Shown here: one piece after another, positions 46,416 to 55,331 of the stretch
Layout of the letters: each line of letters opens with the position of its first letter
Numbering within the stretch: the first letter of the stretch is position 1
NCBI GenBank assembly: GCA_008828725.1
Contig: MEHQ01004485.1
Coordinates: 62,001 to 126,000 of the forward strand
DNA length: 64,000 bases
Source: Saccharina japonica
Taxonomy: Eukaryota > Sar > Phaeophyceae > Laminariales > Laminariaceae
Reading direction: 5' to 3'
Made by a program: the position numbers and the translations under genes
Notes under the pieces: generated by a model
What the model was told of the DNA's origin: nothing
The model's input: the letters and a program-made list of their open reading frames with translations, nothing else
Database searches by the model: none

Positions 46416-47646
46416 CTATTGTCTCGCCACTACCAGGGCGTGCTGCTCCGCCTCGAGGTCTGCACGCGTGCCTTCCGCGGGCGGTGGCGGAGGCGGTGGT
46501 AGAGGCGGCGGTGGCGGCAGCGGCGGTGGCAACGGCTCATGCTTCTGCTCCTCGCCCATCCCAACGCCGTCCTCTCCGACTCCTACTCTGCTTTCCTCCT
46601 CCAGAGACCCCCTTCCACTCGCACATAAAACCATATCTCCGACCTTTTTCTCTTCCGCGTGTGACGGTTTCTTCGTCACCGCGGGGTGGGTTTCAACGTG
46701 GCGCGCAGACAGAGCCACCTGCTTTACTAGCGCGCCCGGGCTCACCCAACAAACCGGCTCAAAGGGGCTCCTCTCAACCGGAAGCAGCTGCGGCAGGGCC
46801 CTCTGCCCATCCTGTGCACTGCTGCCGCTCCGGGAGGTCTGCTTCCCACGTAGCTTCACAGCTCGTTCTTCTTCTCTCTGCTCGTCACCCATATCTTCTC
46901 CTTTTCCTCCTCTCGTCGCCTCCTCATCAAATTCGGGGGTGGGCGTAGAGCGGGTATGGTTTGCAGCAGTGGCCAACGTGCCGGCTCGAGCCTCCTGCTC
47001 TTGCCGCACTGATGTCCCAGCTGCTTTCCTCCTCTGCTCTGCCGTTGCCCTCTCCGAATCAGCGCGCTGGTCCTCGCTCGGCGCGGCATCTCGCTATCAT
47101 CTTCATCCAAAGGGCTGCCAGCTGCAGCTGCTGCGGCTGCTGCTGCTGCTCCGGTTGTTGCGGCTGCTGTTGCTCTTGCTGCAGCGGCTCGCCTGCGTTG
47201 CTCGTGCCTCGAGCAGCAAGCGGGTCCACCAGCGCCAGCTCACGTCTGGCCGAGGCGGCACGCTGTTGCCGCGGCCGTATCGGGTGGACTACCTCCTGCC
47301 GCCACTTGATTTTCTGCTGAGCCGAGGATATCCAACTATCCACCTGGTTGAGACGGGTCCTCTCCTTCGTGAGCACAGCAGTCCGCCTTCCGGTCCGCGC
47401 AGCCCAAGCTCCTTCATAGTCCTCGATGCGCTCTACCAGAACGAAGCGCTCGGCATACATCTCGTCCACGCACCCCATCAGCTGCACCGTCAGCCACCTC
47501 TCCCTCTCCAAATACAACTCCCGGAGCTCGAGATAACTCTTGCCCTCCTCACTAGCTCTCCACCTAGCATTATCCGATTCCGCGGCATCCATCTCGACGC
47601 GGAAAAACCACCACACCGCCTGATGCCCCAAGCAACCCGTGATCAC
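46416..47646 (-). CDS. Hypothetical Gln-rich coiled-coil protein (two frames)
   Basis: I do not recognise the family. The minus strand 47,646-47,059 has a 195-codon frame with charged heptad-like stretches (YLELRELYLERERWLTVQ, then VLVERIEDYEGAW), followed by QQEQQQPQQPEQQQQPQQ. Minus 47,009-46,416 has a second 197-codon frame in another phase, rich in E, R and P, with a polyproline end (PPPLPPPPPLPPPPPPP). Sequence upstream of 47,009 in this second frame stays open and reads like its continuation (EDQRADSERATAEQRR). A small intron or a frame change near 47.05-47.08 kb would link the two. The opposite strand has a 502-codon open frame of Ser/Cys/Pro low complexity, which I take as a shadow. 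The upstream side abuts module Z copy 5. Confidence 0.45.
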
Positions 47647-47666
47647 GTGTCAACGACCCGCTATAG

Positions 47667-47960
47667 CGTGTTGATTCGACCTCGGGCGCATGGCGGGGCC
47701 TAGCACAGGCGGGCAGGGTTAGCGAGCTGGAGCGCTCCTCATGTAGACATAAACCAGATATATATATTACACGACTTCGAAGGCCACCATCGAGGCGCAG
47801 CGAGCAAGACAAGCAAGTCAAGTCAAGGCAAGGCAAGCCAAGTCAGGGAAGTCCCAGCAAGCACGAGACCTCACAGATGGAGAAAGCCTCATCAAGTATA
47901 TGAACTCCCTAATATATGAAACCGTCATCATACCTGCTGTATCGAGTACCAAGCACAATC
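47667..47960. repeat. Module Z, copy 5
   Basis: Starts at TGTTGATTCGACCTCGGG and runs as copy 4 to ATCGAGTACCAAGCACA, where similarity stops abruptly. The 5' part of the module is missing. Confidence 0.7.
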
Positions 47961-48625
47961 CATAGGTTGTCGCAGCGCCATCAGGCGGTGGAGAGAGAGA
48001 AGAAAATGTATATATTCTTGCAGTGAGAGCGAGGGGGGCGCAGTTTCCCTCGACTCTATGAGAACCTCAAAATCAGGCCAAGCACAATTTTATGCAACCC
48101 ATCCAGGGAAACATAAAGACTGGGCCAATCTCCGTAGATGAATTGCAGTGACACAACTCAGATACTTGTACTAATACGGTAATGACATGTATCATACATT
48201 TGTACGATCATATCAGCCTTTGGTACGAGCAAATCCCACATCCCCCGTGCTCGTTTCACAGTCCTGATAACTTCCGTCCAGTCAAAATATCAAAAACAAA
48301 ACCTACGCATCAAAACTGTCTCTTATGGTAACACCTTGAAATCTAAACAAAAACAAAACCCGTCCGAAGGAAGTTCACTACCAATAATCGGCCTGTCCCG
48401 CCCATACTTCAAGCTAGATATTGCCCACTGCAAATAAGAGAAATGTGTAGTTAACCCATTCAGAACTGAAAACAAATGTTCTACACTCATTCCAAGTAGT
48501 TTGTCCCCAAATTTGTGGGACCAGTTTCTAAGGGGTTTAAAGCGCTTGATTTCACGTGTCACGAGGCGCTCTTAAATGGGGGTATATGCTCAACTGTATT
48601 GCACTTCCGCCCATTTCCCACTGCC
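47961..48625. other. No gene recognised
   Basis: AT-rich sequence between module Z and the first GHR repeat. It ends in a C homopolymer run (48,624-48,645). Confidence 0.4.
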
Positions 48626-48645
48626 CCCCCCCCCCCCCCCCCCCC

Positions 48646-49131
48646 GGGTGGGTTGGCGTCGGTTGGCAACGACGCTGTAAAACACGCCACTCGCTGCGTG
48701 AGCTAGACAACCAGGGTGCCTTTTGTTTTTTTTTATGGCGGTCACCAAAGCTGGCGGTCGAGTAGATCATTTGTGCGGGGTGGAGAACCTTTGCTCCGCA
48801 CAAGGGGAATGATCGTATCACGTAGTGGTAATATGGTAAGGCATCCGCGAGGCAGTTACATAGTAAAACCCATTCTTGTCTCCGAAAGTGGCCACACCAG
48901 CAATTAAATTATCTCATTGAAGCTGTCGTCCTTATTGAAGTCCGCCTCGGAGGCGGTTCTTAGCAGGATGCCGCTCACCCTCCATGCGACTCGCCCAATA
49001 CCTCACGGCGCTTCTACTTGGTGCAAGCAATGTCTGCCTGGTTGATGAAAACCCAACGTGCTCCGTCCCGGCATTGTAAGGATGCGAGGGTCTATGGTCA
49101 TACGACTACGGCCGTGCACGACATGAGTACA
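48646..49131 (-). repeat. GHR repeat, full copy, minus strand
   Basis: Read on the minus strand it runs from GTACTCATGTCGTGCACGG to the terminal hairpin GCGTCGTTGCCAACCGACGC and CAACCCACCC. Both outer ends touch C-runs of the plus strand (48,624-48,645 and 49,132-49,139). Internal hairpins are CCGCCTCCGAGGCGG, TTGTGCGG...CCGCACAA and CTCACgcaGCGAG. Confidence 0.85.
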
Positions 49132-49340
49132 CCCCCCCCAACTTTCTCCCCGGCCACCCTATCGTGTCCGTGTGATGCTTACACGGCAGGCCAGACAGGC
49201 AGGCCAGTCTGTGCGCTCTTGTTTTCACAATTTTCTCGTTTCCTTCTTCTGCCTACGTACGTACGTACGCACACGTACGAATAATGTCTTGTCCGTGTAC
49301 GAGTACGTAAAATGCCTGCGTCAAATACAACGAAAAAAAG

Positions 49341-49505
49341 TCAAGGCTGTGCTTCGACTGCTACCGGTGTTGTCGGGATCGCGTTCGCAACTGCCCAGGC
49401 GGCGGCGGTCGCGGCGTAGGCGGCATCCCCGGCGAGGAAGTTTGCGTCCGCCTCGCAAATGCGCAGCAACTCGGCGTTGAAACCCCGCGAATTGTCCAAG
49501 AACAA
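49341..49505 (-). CDS. Candidate 3' terminal exon of an unknown gene
   Basis: The minus-strand frame after a CACCAG acceptor reads LFLDNSRGFNAELLRICEAD, then ANFLAGDAAYAATAAAWAVA, then NAIPTTPVAVEAQP and a stop. It is GC-rich, non-repetitive and amphipathic, unlike surrounding frames. I know no matching family. Upstream exons would lie at higher coordinates, but I could not identify any. It lies between two GHR copies in opposite orientation. Confidence 0.35.
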   Translation of the reverse strand: MFLDNSRGFNAELLRICEADANFLAGDAAYAATAAAWAVANAIPTTPVAVEAQP

Positions 49506-49665
49506 CTGGTGCCCGGCATTTCAAACGTGAGTGATGCTGAATCTTTGCCCCGTGCCCCCCCCGGCCTCCGCGCTTTCCTTGAGCTCCTGAGGCGCCTGGT
49601 CTCATCCAAGTCGCTGATAGATGATTGTGATTATCTCAAGAATCAGCGGGGAGGGGGGGGGGGGG

Positions 49666-50159
49666 GTACTTCATTTTCATGCATGGCCGTAGTCGTATGA
49701 CCATAGACCCTCGCATCCCTACAATGCCGGGACGGAGCATGTCGGGTTTTCACCGACCAGGCAGACATTGCTAGCACCAAGCTCGAAGCGCCGTGAGGTG
49801 TTGGGCGAGTCGCATGAAGGGTGAGCTGCATCCTACTAAGAACCGCTTGTCAGGCGGACTTGCATATGGATGACAGCTTCAATGAGTTAATTTAATATCT
49901 GGTGTGGCTACTTCCTGAGACAGCAACGGGAGCACTATGTATTTGCCTCACGAATGCCATATCATATCACACTACGTGATACGATCATTCCCCTTGTGCG
50001 GAGATGAGGTTATCAACCCCGCACAAATGATCTACCCGACCGCCAGCATGGGTGACCGCAAAAAAAAACGAGAAAAAAAAACGGTATCCTGGTTGTCGAG
50101 CTCACGCAGTGAGAGGCATGTTTTACAGCGTCGTCGCCAGGCGACGCCAACCCAACCCA
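49666..50159 (+). repeat. GHR repeat, full copy, plus strand
   Basis: It follows a G-run (49,648-49,665) and ends at the hairpin GCGTCGTCGCCAGGCGACGC plus CAACCCAACCC. G-runs lie just beyond (50,161-50,184). Hairpins seen are CCGCTTGTCAGGCGG, TTGTGCGG...GGTTATCAACC...CCGCACAA and CTCACGCAGTGAG. Confidence 0.87.
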
Positions 50160-51479
50160 TTGGGGGGAACCAGCGGGGGGGGGGTATTGAATAAAATATT
50201 GGCTCGAACCCAAAAACACACCCCAGACAGAAATTCAATCAAAATCCTCAGTTCTCAAATCCTCGTTCAATCAGTCGACCAGTCAATCAATTTATTTCCC
50301 GTATATAGGAGACGTGGCTCGAGCAAATTCCACAGTACGTACGGAGCGACTATGGTACTATGAATATCAATCAAGATTCGGAGATAATATAATCATGTCG
50401 AATAAACAAGGTTTGGTGATGCCTATTCGTACTCATCAAGCGTTAAAACGAACGATCAACACATTTTGCTTTAATTAGTCTTGACAAAAGAGACCTAGGT
50501 CTTCAATCGAGTGAATCACGATTTCTTACGATGTCCAATTTCACGGGGAGCGGGATTCCTCGCCGAGCTTACCGAGCAGACCAACGAGACGTCCAAGGCA
50601 GCGGGGGGTAACATGCGCGAAGAAACCGCCGCGAGCGCGCGGTCGCGGCTTGTCGCGGCTTGCTCGAGGCCTGATGTTCGCCGGCGGCGAAAAGCGGGCA
50701 AAAAAGCGGCGACAAATAACCACGGTCGAATAATCACGGTCAAATAATTTCGGTGAAACAAGCACGGTCAACGAAAGATGTAGAGTTATATCACAGCCAA
50801 AACAGAAACTAAATGCTAAAGAGATTCATCATTTCTAGAACACAGACATCTTGGTCCGATTGGGTGGACAAACTTCTTCGAATTAATGTTTCTGATGAGA
50901 CATTGAGCTGCCTCCTCATGTGAGGTCTTGAAAAAACAGTAAGCCGTTGCCCCTACCCGAAGAGTAGCTCAGACAGTATTAAGACGTTTGTGTGTGGTAT
51001 GCGGTTGCTCGATACTGGTTTCCCGTATGTGGGTTTTTAATATATTGTCGGGTTTCATATTATGTATCGAGGCATATGCGGATGGAAGTGTGATGCTGCT
51101 ACCCATGGGAGCAGTCATTCATGATACCGATACGATCCGGGCTTTGATCATAAGATACTGGCCGTATATATGTGAGGGTGGAGCGTGACGGAAAGGTGCG
51201 GATCACTCCTTTGTGGTGTTTATGATGGGCCTTTGACGACAGGTACTGGCTCTACTTGTGCAAGTATATTTGGTATTTGGTGTACGAGTAATCTATCCAC
51301 TAATCTCCTTGACGACTCATGGTATAGCCGCGTGGTTACACAGAACATGTTCGACAGCGGCGCATACAAACACGATCATCGAATTGCTTCGGGCCCGGAG
51401 GTCGCTGAAGCGCTATACTGTATTAAAGGGGAGTAGTACGGGGAGGACTGACTATGGAGAGGGTCTTTGGTTTCGAGGA
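50160..51479. other. Mostly unassigned; small frame and short tandem repeat
   Basis: A plus frame at 50,511-50,747 (GAGFLAELTEQTNETSKAAG...) looks more protein-like than its neighbours but has no known motif. It ends in four copies of a 14-16-bp repeat, AATAATCACGGTCA-like (50,716-50,773). The 44.5-kb dispersed repeat has a relative at 50,230-50,300. Confidence 0.4.
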
Positions 51480-52594
51480 ATTTTGAGCTGCCGTATGGGC
51501 AGGAAGAGCAGCTGCAGCAGTCGCAGCCGTATAGACAGCAGCAGCAGCTGGAAACATGTTTTAAGGATTTTGGGCGCCATTGGTAGACAGTTGCACCCGT
51601 GGCAGTACGGTGGCGCCATGCAGCAGCAGCAACAGCAGCAGCGACGGCGGTAATACCAGCAGAACCCGGTGGGTACTCGTGTGTGCACGTATCACTGGAC
51701 ATGGGTGGTACCAGCCGGAGTTCCCTCCGCCCCCAGGAGCGTCGACGGGCGGACTTTACACGTGCGGGCGTTGTGGGGCTCGAGGGCATGAGGCCGCAAT
51801 TTGCTTTGCACCGAACAGCGTGTGCGATGGGCTTCTAGCGTATGGTCACAGGGCCAGGGCAGTGCACTGCCCGGCCTACTATTGTCTTCGCGCCGAACCA
51901 CTGCTACCTGTCGCAGGCTGGAACAGCGGTGCTCCAGCAGCCGCAGGTGGAGTCGATAGTGCCTGGGTCGTTGACGAGGAGGGATAGTGTTATGTCTGGG
52001 GGGAGCGAGCTACTTCGGCAGCAGCAGCAGCAGCGGCAGCACGGTATCGCCGCGCAGCAGCAGCGGCAGCGGCGGTTGGGAGTCGGGCCACAGCAGCAGC
52101 AGATGCAGAACGTGAGGTTGGAGCTGGACGTCATCAGCAAGCGGGATTCCCGTGGTAACGCTGGCGCGAGGAGCTGTGCAATATGTATCATTGGCCTCGA
52201 CCGCGTACCATCCTGCAGAAGAAAGCCTGGTGGGAAAGGTTGCAGTCTACCAAACGACGAACTCGAGGAGTTGGTGTTCCGTACGGGAGCTTTGAGGAGC
52301 TTGGTGTTGCCGAGGAGAAAGAGATCCCTGTATGCTGAGGCTGAATTGGTGGAATTTGATGTTGCTGAGCCGGAGGTGGAGGACCTCGGTGATGCTCGTG
52401 CGCCGCTAGCTCCGTCCGTACAGCAGCAGCACAAGGCTGAGGTCGTGGAGCTTGGGTTTGCTGAGCCTGAGGTGGAGGATCTCACGATTGCCGGGTACCC
52501 GTCGCCGGCTAAGGGGGGGGCTGTCTGTGACACAGCCCAGCAACCGCAAGCGCCGCGGGGCTTCGAGGTGTGGTACGAGCCGTCGACGGCATAG
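51480..52594 (+). CDS. Gln-rich region with CCHC zinc knuckle, broken or spliced
   Basis: The plus strand shows CAG/Q-rich coding stretches and one clear CCHC knuckle, YTCGRCGARGHEAAIC (about 51,757-51,804), followed by a weaker Cys/His stretch. A later 250-codon frame (51,842-52,594) contains RQQQQQRQHGIAAQQQRQRR and a duplicated acidic motif, ELVEFDVAEPEVEDL and VVELGFAEPEVEDL. CCHC knuckles are typical of retroelement Gag but also occur in RNA-binding host proteins; no protease, RT or integrase follows. The frame is not continuous across the region. The opposite strand has a 351-codon open frame rich in Ser/Pro/Cys that I take as a shadow. Confidence 0.45.
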
Positions 52595-52899
52595 ACTGGT
52601 GTACCGCCGGAGCCTTCGCCCACGCCCCTGCGTGCTGCGTCGTCCGTACCGCAGCAGCAAGAGGTGGAGGATTTCGGTGGTGGTGGTGTAACGCCCCCGC
52701 CGCCTTCATCGTCAATGAAGCCGCAGCAGCTGCATGGGCATGGGGGGTTGTTGATGAAGCAACAGCCATGAGACGGGGACGGTGTGGTCGTACCGCCTGT
52801 GGGTTTGGACCTGGCGCGATTGGGACGGGGGGCGATGATGGACGAGGGGTGGGGCTTGTGGGAGAGGGGACCACGACCAGCAGCAGCATCAGCAACGGG

Positions 52900-53230
52900 G
52901 CGCGAACTTTCCCATTTGATCCAGGGAAGCAGGCAAGTTATGTTTCCGAGTGTGGCCAACTTTCTTGTTGGTGGATTGAGTGGATTGGATGTTGGGAGTA
53001 TGTTGTTTTGTTTTCGTGCTTCTTTGTGTCTGCGCTGGCGTATTTGAGCAAGGACTGCCGTACTTGTCGTGAGCTTGTACTCTGGTATGATGGATCGCAG
53101 CTATGTGTGTGGTTGAATGGGAACTGGAGCGAACGGTCATGTTTAATCCAGGCAAATCAAGAATCGGCTGGTATGTGTGAGCGAGGGCTGTATTTGTGTG
53201 CTTGTACCCTACGGGTATGATGGGCCACAG
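52900..53230. repeat. Diverged tandem duplication, about 170 bp
   Basis: TTTGATCCAGGGAAGCAGG recurs as TTTAATCCAGGCAAATCA. Likewise GGTATGATGGATCGCAGCTAT recurs as GGTATGATGGGCCACAGCTAT, and the order is kept. Confidence 0.5.
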
Positions 53231-53259
53231 CTATATTTTGTGTGTCTTGCTGTTGGAAT

Positions 53260-53790
53260 CACAGGGGGGGGGTGTGATGCCATGATTCTACAAAGTGGAC
53301 TGCTGTGTGGAACCAGTTTGTGATGGACTAATTCTACAGCACGCTGCAGTGCCTTATAATTTGTGACGGCTTGATTCTACAACAGCAGTGCATGATTGGT
53401 TAGACTGATGTGTCCTGGTATACCGTATTATATTTATACGTGGATGCATGATACCCGTACTACTGGGTGTTGCGTAAAGCATAACAGGGGGTGGGTTGCC
53501 AGCTTGATTCCAAAGTAAATTATATTTAATGTGTTGGAAACTTACTGCTGATGCTGGCTTAATTTTTCAGCGCATGATATTATTGTGTAAAGGAAAATGA
53601 CTGCTGATGAATGGCTTGATTTTACAGCGCATGTTATATAATGCGTTGGGGAACTACTACTAATTTTGGCTTGATTCTTCAATGCATGATCAGTGTGTTG
53701 GAAAATTACTGCTGGTTTAGGCTTGATTCTACAGCAGTACATGGCATTGATGTGTGAAAATCAGTGCTGATGCGTTGTAAGGGTAAACGT
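53260..53790. repeat. Minisatellite, about 60-bp unit
   Basis: A unit near GGCTTGATTCTACAGCGCATG, then a GTGTTGGAAAATTACTGCTG-like block, is present in about four clear copies (53,528-53,765), with more diverged ones upstream to 53,260. Confidence 0.75.
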
Positions 53791-54834
53791 TTTGTTTGTG
53801 GTTTTGGAGAAGAAAGATCAACCAGAAACTGGTACTGACGTGTGTTTTTGTCATTATTGTTGTGTTGGGAAGAATGACGAGGGGGATGTTTGATGGTATG
53901 ATTCTACCCACAGACATAGTGCACAACGATGTCGTTCATTATTCAACGATTTGACTTGGACCCTGGCGCTGAAACCGACCACCCGGTGCACCCTTTGCTC
54001 AATGAGTCAAACTCCACCCTCCGCGGATTAATGACATTTAGTCCATGTCGCGGTGACGTTGAGCCGCGGTGGAGGACAAGCGTCGAGTCCGTGAGGTAGG
54101 GAGCAGTAAGCAAGGGTTGAACGCGTGGAGTTGGGTAGTTAAGTAGCAATGGCTACAGTAGATCAGATGTTTTTGGATCGTTTGTTTCAGTAGGGATCGA
54201 CGAGACGAAAAATTTATGACGCTTTGATTGTAATATGCGTGCATTGGATATACGAGAATATTGACATGCACCTGGTATACTGACACCTGATATTTGGCAT
54301 TTTGAATTGCGTACTACGACTTCTGAAGTACGATGTGAAAATACTGTGTAAAAACACAGCATCAACAGCTGTATATGTTCACGTATCTTGGGTATGGAAG
54401 TCCATTTATCATGACATGGGGTATGATTGAAAGACGATGCTTTACCTCGTGTATCGAATACCCAAAGGCTTGTTTGTTGGTAAGCGGATAGTTAAATTAA
54501 AACGCTGGATCAAGCAGTCTTGTAGGTGTATCGGAAGGGTGCGGTGGCGTTGCTATATTTTTTTTGGAGGTAGGGGGGAGTGGAGGTGGGCGCGGGGTCG
54601 AAGGGTTAGGACGGGTACTGAGACTAATGTAGTATTTTGTTTGGTGAGGAGGGGGCGAAGCATTCTCTGTGATATGGTCCGTAGGCCACTGTTAGTGTTT
54701 GCCGACAGGAATGGGGGCGGGAAAGACCTCTGACGGTTTCCCTCGGGTTAAATTCGTTCGCTCTCTTATGTGGAAAAACATCGAATGCTTCATGCTCGCA
54801 GGTATATAGTAACGGGGAGAACAGCAGACCCCCC
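53791..54834. other. No gene recognised
   Basis: No convincing exon on either strand. In particular, the expected C-terminal half of the CWF19-like gene (second CwfJ domain) was not found here. Confidence 0.4.
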
Positions 54835-55175
54835 TCCCTCCACCCCCAAGCATGCCGTATTTCTTCGCTACGAGTACAATATTATTTTTTAGTTTGGCCT
54901 TCCTGCACCCCCCTGCTTTCTCCTTGCCACCGCCCCCGTCCTCTCCTCCCGTCAAGCATGCCGCCTTTCTTCGATACATTTTGCCCTTTTTTGTTCGACC
55001 TCTCCGCCGCCCCCCTGTCTCCCCCTCCTCTTTTCTTGCACTTGTCCACTCCACCCCCTTCCTCCTTCCCTCCCTCCTTCCCTCCCTCCCTCCCCCTGTC
55101 CGTCCCTCCCTCTCCCGCCTCCTTCCTTCTCTCCCTCCCTCCTTCCCTTCCTCCACCCTCTACACCTTTCCATGG
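54835..55175. repeat. Polypyrimidine (CCCT/CCTT) tract
   Basis: About 340 bp almost free of purines in its core on the plus strand, built of CCTCCCTTC-type units. It lies directly after the last recognised exon of the CWF19-like gene, which runs on the other strand. Confidence 0.8.
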
Positions 55176-55180
55176 CTCAC

Positions 55181-55331
55181 CGTGGAAGCGGGAGTATGCC
55201 GGATCGGCACGATGTAGCAGTGCCCTTCCGACAGCTTCTTCGTCCCCGTGGGCAGATAGAGGTACGTGTGCTCGCCCAGAGACAGCACCAGCCGCTCCTT
55301 AAACCCGGACGCTTCCATGCACAGGTGACAT
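55181..55331 (-). CDS. CWF19L: CWF19-like exon: start of CwfJ domain
   Basis: 151 bp between a GTAAG acceptor and a GTGAGC donor. It reads CHLCMEAS, then LVLSLGEHTYLYLPTG, then EGHCYIVPIRHTPAST, matching the CxxC...GxxxYLxLP...EGHCxIVPxxH core of the HIT-like CwfJ domain. The paired cysteines and the HCxIVPxxH motif are intact. Confidence 0.85.

Noticed and set aside
46195-47703. 502-codon plus-strand open frame
   Set aside because: Ser/Cys/Pro/Gly low complexity kept open by trinucleotide repeats; the minus strand reads more like protein.
51904-52959. 351-codon minus-strand open frame
   Set aside because: Antisense shadow of CAG-rich DNA; composition is Ser/Pro/Cys with no motif, while the plus strand holds a CCHC knuckle.
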